DNA of 62,819 bases from JAAFHB01 sp037128295 (GTDB lineage Bacteria; Bacteroidota; Bacteroidia; Bacteroidales; Prolixibacteraceae). Shown piece by piece: positions 27,001 through 36,765 of this stretch. Location: positions 1-62,819 of the forward strand of contig JBAXWR010000009.1 in the NCBI GenBank assembly GCA_037128295.1, written 5' to 3'. The notes beneath the pieces are model-generated. The model did not search any database. It saw nothing but the letters and a program-made list of their open reading frames with translations, and had not been told where the DNA came from. The translations under genes were made by a program, and so were the position numbers. Position 1 is the stretch's first letter. Each line of letters opens with the position of its first letter.

Positions 27001-28095
27001 ATGAATAGCAAGTTAAAGAACAGTTTCTTTAAGGTGGTAAAATCCCTTTTTGTGCTGGTAATGTTGGTTATATTTTCTCTTAACCTACATAGCCAACAAG
27101 TTGATATGGACAAATCGTTCTTAGATATTTTCAATCGTGAGACTGATAGCAACAACATGAATGATAGCAACTTAATTGCACCAACTCCTGTTAAGGCCAT
27201 ACTTCCCGATAAATTCACCGAATCATTTTCCGGGAGTGGATGTATTAGTATTGGCATTTCAGATCCCGAAGAAGACACAGAAAAAGGATTCAGGCAAGCC
27301 TACTATAGAGCTTTGATGTTGGGTGCACTCCAGCAAAAAAGCTCAGTAAAAATGGTTTCAGAAAATTTTGCAAAGCAAAAAGAGAAGTCCAATTCCTCAA
27401 GTTCAAAATACGAAGAGATGTATCGAATAGAGGCAATGATTTCTCTCAATGATTCCATTTCGGTCATAGATTCTTACCGTCTTCCCACCAAGGAAACCAT
27501 TGTTTTTACTTCATTCCCCCAACCATTGCATCAAACATTCAATTCTGGGAAGAATAAATTGTCCCGAAACGAAAAGCGAAACAATATCAAAGTATCCTGT
27601 GCATTATATCACCTTGAGAATATTGCAAACAGGTCACAGCAAATATTTCGAACAGATTATGAGACCACCCGATTTGATACTGGAAAGGCATATCCAAAGT
27701 ATGAGAAGTTTTGCTTTACAAATGTTAATGGGCGATGGTGCAAATTATCAACATGGTTCGATGGAAAAGAGGCCACAAAGTCAAATGCGCGATATTACTA
27801 TTTTAATAATAATCAGAAAAATGATTCACTTCTGAACAAATCAGTAGGTGCAACTGCCTCCGAAGGCTTATGGCCGGCATTGATCACAAGTATACTGTGG
27901 CAGATGTCAGGAAATGCTTCCGGCAATTCTATCACTTTTAAAGAAGTGAGCGACTATTATAATGAAACAGTAATCCACCTCAATAGCACTGTTGAAAACA
28001 AAACATTAAGGTTCAACATAAAGAAAATGTTATTGGATTCGAACTGTTTGTATCCGATTCTGGACATTGAAACACAAAATTCCGAAAATAAATGA
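27001..28095 (+). CDS. Exported protein with LPP20-like segment
   Basis: 364-aa secreted protein. The ATG at 27001 opens a signal peptide of about 32 residues (cleavage after LHSQ); an in-frame TTG 39 nt upstream is less likely. After a short acidic region, FSGSGCISIGISDPEEDTEK, then a helix RQAYYRALMLGALQQKS and a coiled stretch, show the LPP20-type glycine turn plus helix. The C-terminal half is not recognised; it includes VNGRWCKLSTWFDG and a late helix EGLWPALITSILWQM. The stop overlaps the next gene's ATG by 4 nt, so translation of the two is coupled. Confidence 0.68.
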   Translation: MNSKLKNSFFKVVKSLFVLVMLVIFSLNLHSQQVDMDKSFLDIFNRETDSNNMNDSNLIAPTPVKAILPDKFTESFSGSGCISIGISDPEEDTEKGFRQAYYRALMLGALQQKSSVKMVSENFAKQKEKSNSSSSKYEEMYRIEAMISLNDSISVIDSYRLPTKETIVFTSFPQPLHQTFNSGKNKLSRNEKRNNIKVSCALYHLENIANRSQQIFRTDYETTRFDTGKAYPKYEKFCFTNVNGRWCKLSTWFDGKEATKSNARYYYFNNNQKNDSLLNKSVGATASEGLWPALITSILWQMSGNASGNSITFKEVSDYYNETVIHLNSTVENKTLRFNIKKMLLDSNCLYPILDIETQNSENK

Positions 28096-30755
28096 AACAA
28101 TTACTTAGAAAACTGATCGTTACGGCAACAGTGATTACCCTATCCGGGTTATTGTCGCTTCATGCTCAAACCTTTGAAGAGTATCAAAAAAAGGAAGCCG
28201 AGAATTTTAAGAAATTCAAGCAGGAAGAAGAAGCTTACTTGAACAAAATGCGTAAAGAATTTCAGGAATACGTTGACAAACGGGACAAAGAGTTTTCTGA
28301 TTTTTTAAAAGGAAACTGGAAACCCTATAAAGTTGAGGCCCCTGAGAAACAACCTCAGAAGCCAAAGCCACAAACTTTGCCTACATATATACCTCCAGCC
28401 ATACCTCCACGTGAAGAGTCAAAGCTGATACCTTTGAAAAGTACAGGTCCAGTAGTTGTTGCTGTCCCACAGCCAAAAGCAGTACCTATTCCACCTATCC
28501 GAAAGCCTGCAGAACCCATAGTAAGCGGCGTACCGGCAACATTTAATTTTTACGGAGTTCCTGTTTACCTTGACTATGACCCGGCATTTCAGATCGATGT
28601 TGCGAATCAAACCGACCAGGCCGGAATAGCCCGCTATTGGGAAAAAGCCAGTTCAACGAAATATTCGTCTATGGTAGATCAACTACTTGCACAAAAGGAG
28701 GATATGAACCTGAACGATTTTTGCTATTACCTTCTTGTCAAAAAATTCGCACAAACTCTTTACCCGGCCAATGAATCAGGTGAAACACTGGCAATCTGGT
28801 TCCTGATGTTGAGATCTGGTTATGGAATAAGGCTTGCAACAGAGTCGAACAAAATCGTGCTCTTGCTTCCTTCGCACAATACAATTTATGGCGTCAGCTA
28901 TCTAACTGAAAACGGCGTTTCCTATTATATTATGACCCAAACGGATGGAAACCATCTGAACACTTACGACAAGGACTATGCCGGAGCCAACAGGCCAATT
29001 GATTTTAATATCCCTTTCCCCATGAACCTTGGACGGAAGGTAGCCACCAAAAATCTCAAATTTGACTACCTCGGCACAACCTATCAGGTAATGGTTTCTT
29101 ACGATCAGGGCCTGGTAAATTTATACAAAGATTATCCAAATGTCGATATGTCGGTTTACTTTAATGCCGCGGTATCCCTTCAGGCAAAAGAATCGGTAGC
29201 TGCCTCTTTACAACCGATGATAACAGGTATGAAGGAACTTGATGCGGTTAATTTTCTATTGAGCTTTGTACAAAAAGCTTTTGCTTATAAAACCGACCCG
29301 CAACAGTTCGGTCACGAGAAATTCTTCTTTGCAGAAGAAGTTTTCTTCTATCCGTTCTGTGATTGTGAGGACAGATCCGTTCTATTTTCTTATTTAGTAC
29401 GCGAATTGGTTGGCCTAAATGTTGTAGGGCTTGAATATCCGGAACACATTGCAACGGCAGTTCAATTCAGCTCAAAGGTTCCAGGTGATTATGTCAGCTA
29501 TAGCCAAAACCAATTTGTTATTTCTGACCCTACTTATATTGGAGCCTCTGTTGGTATGGCAATGCCCAATTTCAAAAATGTATCTCCAGGTGTGATACCT
29601 ATGCAAAACACAAGAGGTGAAGATATTACCGAAAAATCGCTTTGGAGCCTCGCCCAAAAAGGAGGATGCTTCCCTGCAAGCAATCTACAAAATATTATTA
29701 AACTTACCGATGGTTCCTCCATACTTACCGGTTATTACAATGGATCCGCATCTCTGGTTGGTAAGGCATTGGCAAATTCAAACAATATAAATGCCTGCTT
29801 CATAGGCCGTATCCTGGCAGATGGAAAACCAGGATGGGCTGTTTCGATGGCTGCAACTGGAAATACTGTTGGTGTTTCAGCAACATCAGATTCAAAGGGC
29901 AATATTTTTGTTGCTGGGTCATTCCGAGGGAAATTAACTGCCGGTGGTACAACTTTGAGTACTAATGGCGATAAACCTGATGCTTTTGTTGCAAGCCTTT
30001 CATCAGCAGGCGATGTAAAGTGGCTTCGTAAGTTAAATCTTGATAGCATCCCCAGCGATGCACCGGTTGCATTCTCTGCAACTTTTAACACCGAAGGCAA
30101 AAGTCAGGGGGTGATCCGCACTGGAGTTTATGATGACTTCTCTGATTACGGCCTTTTTACCAACGGTGCCGATAAACTGGTTTACAATGGGATCGTTAAC
30201 AGGGTATTTTCGGCTACACCATCAGCGGTAAATGCAAAATTTGCAAGTGAAGTTATTGCTGCTTCACCGGAATTGTTAAAAAAAGAAGTAGATGCACAGC
30301 TACAAAATCAAACAGATAAAGGTGTTGCTGGGTTATTTGCTGCAATAAACCTTGTCAAAAATATGGGCGTAACACTATCTGGTAATGATGCGCAAACTGC
30401 TTTCGACAAGTACAATCCGGGATTCAAAAAATATTGTCCCAATATTTATAAAAACCTGTCCCGGATTAATTTTGTCAAAAATTCAGAAGGGGTAATCACC
30501 ATTATGACTGAAAACGGAGACGATATTATGATTGATAAAATAAAAGTCAAAAACAAATCAACATTAAGTATCAGTTCTTTACGCACCGGAGACCTTCAAT
30601 TTGATATCCTTTCAGGAATCAAGGTTGGGAAAATGGTAGTATGGTTCAACCTTAATTCCATCCGGTTGTACCGGCTAAATGGAGATATGCTTTTCGACTA
30701 CGATAAGGATCATTCACAACAGACAATGAACATGAGAAAAGACATTTTAAAGTAA
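28092..30755 (+). CDS. Exported transglutaminase-like protein with SBBP-like region
   Basis: 887-aa secreted protein. A signal peptide (1-26) is followed by a charged helix (27-77) rich in FxxY/KxE repeats and a Pro-rich linker (about 78-150). The middle carries a transglutaminase/papain-like core: C425 in CEDRS, H452 in YPEHIATA and D479 in ISDPTYIG, a complete Cys-His-Asp triad. C423 lies two residues before the nominal nucleophile. Residues about 590-690 look like SBBP-type propeller blades (GNIFVAGSFRG, then DAFVASLSSAGDVKW). A protease, cross-linking or peptide-ligation activity on envelope substrates is possible; which one is not shown. It overlaps the upstream gene by 4 nt and ends at a strong terminator. 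Confidence 0.75.
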   Translation: MKQLLRKLIVTATVITLSGLLSLHAQTFEEYQKKEAENFKKFKQEEEAYLNKMRKEFQEYVDKRDKEFSDFLKGNWKPYKVEAPEKQPQKPKPQTLPTYIPPAIPPREESKLIPLKSTGPVVVAVPQPKAVPIPPIRKPAEPIVSGVPATFNFYGVPVYLDYDPAFQIDVANQTDQAGIARYWEKASSTKYSSMVDQLLAQKEDMNLNDFCYYLLVKKFAQTLYPANESGETLAIWFLMLRSGYGIRLATESNKIVLLLPSHNTIYGVSYLTENGVSYYIMTQTDGNHLNTYDKDYAGANRPIDFNIPFPMNLGRKVATKNLKFDYLGTTYQVMVSYDQGLVNLYKDYPNVDMSVYFNAAVSLQAKESVAASLQPMITGMKELDAVNFLLSFVQKAFAYKTDPQQFGHEKFFFAEEVFFYPFCDCEDRSVLFSYLVRELVGLNVVGLEYPEHIATAVQFSSKVPGDYVSYSQNQFVISDPTYIGASVGMAMPNFKNVSPGVIPMQNTRGEDITEKSLWSLAQKGGCFPASNLQNIIKLTDGSSILTGYYNGSASLVGKALANSNNINACFIGRILADGKPGWAVSMAATGNTVGVSATSDSKGNIFVAGSFRGKLTAGGTTLSTNGDKPDAFVASLSSAGDVKWLRKLNLDSIPSDAPVAFSATFNTEGKSQGVIRTGVYDDFSDYGLFTNGADKLVYNGIVNRVFSATPSAVNAKFASEVIAASPELLKKEVDAQLQNQTDKGVAGLFAAINLVKNMGVTLSGNDAQTAFDKYNPGFKKYCPNIYKNLSRINFVKNSEGVITIMTENGDDIMIDKIKVKNKSTLSISSLRTGDLQFDILSGIKVGKMVVWFNLNSIRLYRLNGDMLFDYDKDHSQQTMNMRKDILK

Positions 30756-30774
30756 CCTTTTCAACTCTTTTTGG

Positions 30775-30826
30775 GTACCTAAAGTCCGAAATTTGCCGTT
30801 TTCGTCACTTTAGGTACTTTTTTTAT
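30775..30826 (+). terminator. Intrinsic terminator after the transglutaminase-like gene
   Basis: GTACCTAAAGT (30775-30785) pairs with ACTTTAGGTAC (30807-30817), followed by a run of seven Ts. It lies 20 nt past the stop. Confidence 0.8.
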
Positions 30827-31062
30827 TCTCCTTTTCAATCATGTTAAAACGTAAATTCCTGATTAAATGACTTCTATAAAAAGTTAAAAAGGCAATTAAA
30901 ATAAATTAATTAATTTTAATGAATTAGTAAAAATCGGGAATTTTGGCTGAAATGAATGAAAATCTTGTTATTTTTACATTTAAGTTTTTATAGCAGACGA
31001 ACGAATAAGTGGTTAAGGATTTTTCCAATTAAACTTTGTAACTAAATATATATCAATAATCG
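30827..31062 (+). other. AT-rich leader with no clear element
   Basis: About 236 bp of AT-rich sequence between the terminator and the next gene. TTAAACTTTG at about 31029-31038 is a near miss to the -7 consensus (three bases instead of two before TTTG). I see no gene, riboswitch or repeat here. Confidence 0.4.
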
Positions 31063-32877
31063 ATGCTGAATAGATATTTTTCGACAGTTTTTTGCGGGTT
31101 TCTATGTTTTTTTGCATTTCCGAATTGGGTCAATGCCCAGAAATATGAGGAAATTCAAGCTGACTCTTCCTATATTTGGGGTATAGGTGTTGGAACGACA
31201 CTTAAAGCGGCGGATCAGGCTGCTTTAGCAGATATAATTGGACAGATATCTACACAGGTTGAGAGCAATTTCGAGCGGACAGTAACAGAGACAGGTGATA
31301 AGTTTAAGGAAACCGTAAATGATGTTGTAAAAACTTATTCTAATGCAACACTCAATAATACAGGCCGATTAATCATCGAACCAAATGAACCGAGCATAAA
31401 GGTATTTCGTTTTATTAAACGGGGTGAAATTTCAAAAATATTCGAATTGCGCAAAAATAAAATTATTGAGTTGGCTCATAACGGAGAAATGGCGCTCAAA
31501 AACTTACAAATTGCAGATGCACTTCGTTATTTTTATTGGTCACAAACATTGTTAAGAAGCCATCCCGCATCCAGCGAAATAAAAATGAAATGTGAAGCAG
31601 GAACCGAAGAATTGCTGGTTACCTGGATACCCCTACAAATCAACCAAATTTTTATCAATATTTCGGTAAAAATGGATACCGTCGAAATCAAAGAGAACTA
31701 TTCCAACTATGTTTTAGAAATTAAGTACAAAAATGAACCGGTCCGCAACTTCGACTACACCTATTGGGGAGGGCAGGATTGGTCAAATATCATCAGTGGC
31801 AAAGATGGTATTGGGGTAGTAGAGCTCCCCAAATCTGAGAGCGCTACCGAAATACGCTTAAAAGCGGAATATGCCTTTGAGAACGAAGCATCAATTGATA
31901 TGGAGCTTAGGGACGTTATCCAAAAACTGCCTCAGGTTCCATATAAAGACAGCTATATCAATGTTAGTAAATCTCTGAAGCCAAAACCTTTGGCGACAGT
32001 GGCAGCAAAAAATGAGAAAGAAAAATCTGTTAATGCCACCGGAACTGTCCATGCCCTTGCAGATTCAATTATTGGACCAGATATTATGAAAAACATTGTT
32101 AATGCAATAACCATAAAAAATTACGCCTCAGTCAAACCTCTTTTTACCGAAGATGGATATTCCATTTTTCAAAGTTTGCTTCAATATGGAAATGCTAAAA
32201 TAGTTAAGTCATTCGACCTCAAATATTTTAGGTATGGTGATTATGTGATCTGCCGATCTATTCCAATGAGTTTTAGTTTTAAAACCAATAACCGGATATT
32301 CATTGAAGATGTCATCTTTTATTTCGACAAAGACAAAAAAGTGTGCAACCTTACTTTCGGGCTCTCAAAAAAAGCAGTGGAAGATATTGCCTCCAACAAT
32401 ACATGGAGTGAAGATAACCGGATATTATTAATGTGTTTCCTCGAAAATTACAAAACCGCTTTTACGTTAAAACGGTTTGATTACATTGACAGGATTTTTG
32501 CTGACGATGCTTTAATCATTACTGGTTTGGTTACCAAGGTGAATACTTCATCAGATTCCCGCTATGCCAATAATACAATTATCAAATACAACCGGCAAAC
32601 AAAAGACGAATACCTCAAAAAACTCAAATATTCATTTGCAAGCAATGAATTTATCAATATTAGGTTTGCTGACAATACTGTACGCCGCTCCGGTAAGGGG
32701 AATGAGGTTTACGGAATCCAGATCAAGCAGGATTATTTTTCGACTAATTATGGCGATACCGGTTATCTTTTCCTTTTGGTTGACTTATCCGATACGCTTA
32801 AACCACAGATTCATGTCAGAACATGGCAACCTGAAAAAAATCCTGATGGAAGTATTTATGGAGTAGGCGACTTTTAA
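31063..32877 (+). CDS. Exported protein with LPP20-like and NTF2-like domains
   Basis: 604-aa secreted protein. A signal peptide (cleavage after VNAQ, about residue 27) leads into a clear LPP20-type segment (about 37-110): SYIWGIGVGTTLKAADQAAL followed by a long helix. Residues about 130-180 have a TPR-like helix pair. About 335-450 and about 455-590 are two alpha+beta modules of NTF2-like appearance (IMKNIVNAITIKNYASVKPLFTEDG; then FLENYKTAFTLKRFDYIDRIFADDA). The repeat of module type suggests internal duplication. It begins a second plus-strand run of genes leading into the PEGA proteins. Confidence 0.68.
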   Translation: MLNRYFSTVFCGFLCFFAFPNWVNAQKYEEIQADSSYIWGIGVGTTLKAADQAALADIIGQISTQVESNFERTVTETGDKFKETVNDVVKTYSNATLNNTGRLIIEPNEPSIKVFRFIKRGEISKIFELRKNKIIELAHNGEMALKNLQIADALRYFYWSQTLLRSHPASSEIKMKCEAGTEELLVTWIPLQINQIFINISVKMDTVEIKENYSNYVLEIKYKNEPVRNFDYTYWGGQDWSNIISGKDGIGVVELPKSESATEIRLKAEYAFENEASIDMELRDVIQKLPQVPYKDSYINVSKSLKPKPLATVAAKNEKEKSVNATGTVHALADSIIGPDIMKNIVNAITIKNYASVKPLFTEDGYSIFQSLLQYGNAKIVKSFDLKYFRYGDYVICRSIPMSFSFKTNNRIFIEDVIFYFDKDKKVCNLTFGLSKKAVEDIASNNTWSEDNRILLMCFLENYKTAFTLKRFDYIDRIFADDALIITGLVTKVNTSSDSRYANNTIIKYNRQTKDEYLKKLKYSFASNEFINIRFADNTVRRSGKGNEVYGIQIKQDYFSTNYGDTGYLFLLVDLSDTLKPQIHVRTWQPEKNPDGSIYGVGDF

Positions 32878-32936
32878 ATCTCAACATATTATTTTGATGA
32901 AATCTCTTAATTGAAATATTAATAACGATAAAACAA

Positions 32937-34814
32937 ATGAAAAAGCTAATAACCTTCCTATTGCTAATTGCCCTAACAGGCTCATTAGCTGCTAAACTCA
33001 GTGTTACATCGTTCCGAAAACTTGAAAATGATGCTGATGCACGCTCCAAAGAACCACTGAAAGATCCTAATGGGGATGCTTGTGCAATTATCAAAGTCAT
33101 AACTTCCCAAACAGGATTTTTATTTGAATGTGATCAGTCAGGCATTGTAAAAGTTGAACAGAAACAGTCTGCAATATGGATTTACCTCCCTTCCGGATCA
33201 AAACGGTTAACTATTGAACATCCCCAACTTGGAATTTTAAGGGATTATTTATTCCCGGTTCCCATTAAAAAAGCAACGGCTTATGAGTTAGTTTTAAGTT
33301 CAGGAAAAGTAATAACCACAGTTGTTGAAGAAATAAATAGCCAGTGGCTTTCCATCAATCCAATACCAGCAGATGCAATGGTTTATGTGAATGATCGGTT
33401 TGTCAAAAATGGGGCTTACCTGGCAAGGCTTAAGCCAGGCAGCTATAAGTATCGGGTGGAATCACCTTTATATTATACTGAGGCGGGAAACGTTGTCATT
33501 GCCGATACTGCTAAAGTTTTGAATGTTGAATTAAAACCCGCTTTCGGATATTTATCCGTTACAAGTGAACCGGAACAGGAAGCCAAAATTTTGGTGGACG
33601 GAAAATTACAGTCAAAGACGACACCCGGAACAACAGAACCACTTTCAAGTGGAGAACACACTGTACAGGTTTTTAAAGAAATGTATCAACCATCCTTTCA
33701 AAAGATTATGGTTGAAGATGGAAAAACGAAACCTTGTAATTTTAAGCTAATACCTACTTTTGCGGAGATAAGTATAAAAGCTCCCAACGACGCCGCCGTT
33801 TATATTAATAACGAACAAAAAGGAGCCGGTTCGTGGCAAGGGAGATTGAATTCTGGTGTTTATTCTGTTGAGGCACGCAAACCCAACCATCACCCTGCGA
33901 AAAAAGATATCGAAATTGCAGCAGGAGATAAACAAACAATTGATTTACAACCCATTCCGATATATGGTTCCCTTGATATTATTTCTACGCCGATTGGGGC
34001 AACCATTACCATAAATGGTAAAGTATTTGGTACCACCCCCAATACCATCAATGATTTAATCATCGGCGAATACGAAGTTGAATTATCACTAAATCAGTAT
34101 ATTACAACTATTGAGAAAGCATTTGTCACTGAGAACCAGACCGTCACATTAAACACGTCCCTGACAAAAGGGCAAGTTTTAGCCATCAACTCGACCCCAT
34201 CAGGTGCCACTATAAATATTGATGGAAGAGAGTATGGAACGACTCCAAAAAGTTTGACCTTGCAAAAAGGTGATCACTCTGTTCTACTAAGTTTGAACGG
34301 TTATTTACCTGGCAAGAAGACAGTAACCCTTGATAAAAAAAACACAGAACTCAACGAGACACTTGAAAAGGTGCCAGAGGCCGTAACAAAAGATTCGACT
34401 CAAAATGTGGTTAAACCAGTTCAATTTATAAATCAAGACGTGACTATTCCTACTGTCACACAAAGTGATAAAAGGAAATATATTCCCAAATATTACAGTT
34501 TAAGAAGGGGTAAGACTTTTTGGTTGATTACCACCTTATTGAGTGGAGCTGCAACTGCATATTCTTATCTTCAATCTGAGGATTATTACAAACAATATCA
34601 AAGTGCAATGTCAGATGCTGGTAATTTGCATAGCCAGGTAGAAATGTATGACCAAATTTTTCAAATATCGGCCGGAGTAGCAGCTTTTAGTACCCTGAAA
34701 TTCTTTATAAAAGCAATAAGACAAGGTAATGCCAAGAAAAAACCAGTACCAATTAGTTTCTACCCAATTCAGTTAAGGAACGGTGCTGGAGTTGGTTTAG
34801 CCTATAATTTCTGA
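32937..34814 (+). CDS. Exported multi-PEGA-domain protein
   Basis: 625-aa protein with a signal peptide (cleavage after SLAA). Residues about 20-140 are a distinctive domain (SVTSFRKLENDADAR, then IIKVITSQTGFLFECDQSGIVKVEQ and HPQLGILRDYLFP). It is followed by at least four PEGA-type beta-sandwich modules (such as VTSEPEQEAKILVDG, STPIGATITINGK, STPSGATINIDGR). About 525-590 has two hydrophobic helices, and the chain ends GVGLAYNF. PEGA modules usually act as periplasmic or surface adaptors. The first 400 residues are paralogous to the protein starting at 36766. It lies 59 nt after the LPP20/NTF2 gene and 23 nt before the FN3-like lipoprotein gene. Confidence 0.82.
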   Translation: MKKLITFLLLIALTGSLAAKLSVTSFRKLENDADARSKEPLKDPNGDACAIIKVITSQTGFLFECDQSGIVKVEQKQSAIWIYLPSGSKRLTIEHPQLGILRDYLFPVPIKKATAYELVLSSGKVITTVVEEINSQWLSINPIPADAMVYVNDRFVKNGAYLARLKPGSYKYRVESPLYYTEAGNVVIADTAKVLNVELKPAFGYLSVTSEPEQEAKILVDGKLQSKTTPGTTEPLSSGEHTVQVFKEMYQPSFQKIMVEDGKTKPCNFKLIPTFAEISIKAPNDAAVYINNEQKGAGSWQGRLNSGVYSVEARKPNHHPAKKDIEIAAGDKQTIDLQPIPIYGSLDIISTPIGATITINGKVFGTTPNTINDLIIGEYEVELSLNQYITTIEKAFVTENQTVTLNTSLTKGQVLAINSTPSGATINIDGREYGTTPKSLTLQKGDHSVLLSLNGYLPGKKTVTLDKKNTELNETLEKVPEAVTKDSTQNVVKPVQFINQDVTIPTVTQSDKRKYIPKYYSLRRGKTFWLITTLLSGAATAYSYLQSEDYYKQYQSAMSDAGNLHSQVEMYDQIFQISAGVAAFSTLKFFIKAIRQGNAKKKPVPISFYPIQLRNGAGVGLAYNF

Positions 34815-34837
34815 CCTAAAATTAAAAAGATCAAGCC

Positions 34838-36670
34838 ATGAAAACAATTGTATATTTACTTTTATCTATAATGTTGCTTTTATCATCCTGTGGGGAACGC
34901 CTGTGGATCAACCCATTTGACCCTCAATGCCCCAAAGATATCTGGACACCAACAAATTTTCAGGCCATTCAGGAAGGAATTACGGTAAAATTGACGTGGT
35001 CTCAACCAATACCTAACATTTCAGGATTTAAGATTCAAAAATCGGTAGGTAGTACAAATACAACTTTGCCAGATCAATCAGTATCGAGTTCTCAACTAAT
35101 CGATGCCACTCCAACTGGTGGTCAGCCAAATATTTATGTTATTACAGCTTATGCCGGAAATTCTATAAGTAATTCGGTCACAGTCCAGATTACTCCACTT
35201 TTGCCCTCAACCCTTACAACAGCCAATCCTACTTCAATTACCGGAATTGCAATGGTCGTTGGGGGAACCATAACAACTGATGGAGGAAGCCCAATAACTA
35301 CACGTGGGATTTGTTGGGCAACAACTACAGCCCCGACTACAAGCAGCAATAAATTAGCAATTGGAAGCGGAACAGGAACTTTTAGTGCTTCTATAACAGC
35401 TTTGTCGCCTAGTACGACTTATTACTTTAGGGCCTATGCGATTAACAGTCAGGGTACTGCTTATGGCAATCAAGTCCAGGCAACAACATTGGCGGTGTTG
35501 CCGTCCCTTACAACAACAGCAGTTTCGTTGCTTGCCTCCACCTCTTTTACTTCTGGTGGAACCATCACAAGTGACGGTGGGGCTACGGTTACGGCAAGAG
35601 GATTATGTTACAGTTTGACCCAAACCCCGACCATCAGCAACAATAAAACCACTGACGGATCAGGTACCGGGAGTTTCACAAGTTCTATAACAGGGCTAAA
35701 TCCGGCAACAACCTACTATATCAGGGCGTATGCTACAAATAGTGTAGGTACGGAATATGGTTCACAAGTGACGGTTACTACTTTAGCTGCCCTTCCAACC
35801 ATAACAACTACTGCGATCTCTGTTTTTACATCTACGACAGCTACCGGAGGAGGCAATATAACAAGTAATGGTGGTGCGACCGTAACTGCAAGCGGGATAT
35901 GTTTGGCAACTACGCAAAATCCGACTACTTCCAATACAAAAATTTCCGCCACCATTTTCAGTGGTAGTTTCACAAGTTCAATTACTGGGTTGACCCCTGG
36001 AACAACTTACTATGTAAGGGCTTATGCTACAAATAGTATCGGGACAATCTATGGAAACGAAATATCTTTTACTACGTTGGCTGTATTACCTACTGTTTCT
36101 ACCACTTCTGCATCTTCAATTGCTTCAACATCATTTACTTCAGGTGGTAATATCACCAACAATGGTGGCGCCACGATAACAGCCGGGGGTATTTGTTACA
36201 GTACGTCCCAGAATCCAACTATCAGTAATTCAATAACATCTGATGGGCCAGGATCAGGCACTTTCACTAGTTCGATCACAGGATTATCTCCAGTAACCAC
36301 CTATTATATCAGGGCATATGCAACCAATAGCATTGGAACTGCTTATGGCTCCCAATTGACTGTAACTACAACAGTAGGTTTAGCAATTCTAACTACTACT
36401 TCGATTACGTCCATTGGAACCACAAGTGCAGCTGGCGGGGGAAATATTACAAATACTGGTGGTACATCAGTGACTGCAAGAGGTGTCTGTTGGAGTACTG
36501 CTATAAATCCTACAATCGCTAATACAAAAAGTTCGAATGGTTCAGGGGCTGGTATTTTTACAAGTGCCCTTTCGGGATTGACAACAAAAACGACCTACTA
36601 TGTAAGGGCTTATGCAACTAACAGTACAGGAACTAGTTATGGGACGCAAGTTTCATTTACAACTCCATAA
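34838..36670 (+). CDS. Lipoprotein with five FN3-like repeats
   Basis: 610-aa lipoprotein: signal with LLLSSC, Cys18 followed by GERLW. One divergent FN3 domain (about 40-120) is followed by five repeats of about 98 aa. Each holds a 'TTDGG...T.RG(I/L/V)C(W/Y)' half and a 'G.FTSSITGL.P.TTYY.RAYATNS.GT.YG' half. The repeats begin near 35212, 35506, 35803, 36097 and 36391. Such repeats are frequent in Bacteroidota surface adhesins and carbohydrate-binding proteins. No type IX C-terminal sorting domain is visible, so lipid anchoring is the likely surface tether. Ser/Thr content is very high. The unit number can vary by recombination. Confidence 0.82.
   Translation: MKTIVYLLLSIMLLLSSCGERLWINPFDPQCPKDIWTPTNFQAIQEGITVKLTWSQPIPNISGFKIQKSVGSTNTTLPDQSVSSSQLIDATPTGGQPNIYVITAYAGNSISNSVTVQITPLLPSTLTTANPTSITGIAMVVGGTITTDGGSPITTRGICWATTTAPTTSSNKLAIGSGTGTFSASITALSPSTTYYFRAYAINSQGTAYGNQVQATTLAVLPSLTTTAVSLLASTSFTSGGTITSDGGATVTARGLCYSLTQTPTISNNKTTDGSGTGSFTSSITGLNPATTYYIRAYATNSVGTEYGSQVTVTTLAALPTITTTAISVFTSTTATGGGNITSNGGATVTASGICLATTQNPTTSNTKISATIFSGSFTSSITGLTPGTTYYVRAYATNSIGTIYGNEISFTTLAVLPTVSTTSASSIASTSFTSGGNITNNGGATITAGGICYSTSQNPTISNSITSDGPGSGTFTSSITGLSPVTTYYIRAYATNSIGTAYGSQLTVTTTVGLAILTTTSITSIGTTSAAGGGNITNTGGTSVTARGVCWSTAINPTIANTKSSNGSGAGIFTSALSGLTTKTTYYVRAYATNSTGTSYGTQVSFTTP
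35212..36660 (+). repeat. Five tandem ~294-bp coding repeats
   Basis: DNA-level image of the FN3-like repeats: five units with a period of 294-297 bp. The blocks encoding TTYYxRAYA and TNSxGTxYG are most similar to each other. All units keep the reading frame. Confidence 0.75.
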
Positions 36671-36714
36671 GATTGGTTGGTTTACATTTTTGAGGGATTA
36701 CACACATTTGATTA

Positions 36715-36746
36715 TTTGTAATAGAACACATACATTTGTATCTTTG
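36715..36746 (+). promoter_or_regulatory. Consensus Bacteroidetes promoter of the PEGA-FGE gene
   Basis: TTTG at 36715-36718, a 20-bp spacer and TATCTTTG at 36739-36746 form a full match to TTTG-N19-21-TAnnTTTG. The ATG lies 19 nt downstream, giving a very short leader. The last PEGA gene therefore can be expressed independently of the genes before it. Confidence 0.75.
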
Positions 36747-36765
36747 CAAATTAGAATGAAAAAAA

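Noticed and set aside
30827..31062. Possible riboswitch or leader RNA before the LPP20/NTF2 gene
   Set aside because: No paired conserved stems or known motif; only a near-miss promoter box and AT-rich sequence.
35212..36660. Regular repeats that could suggest a CRISPR array
   Set aside because: Units are about 294 bp, in frame and encode FN3-like protein repeats; no short palindromic repeats or spacers.
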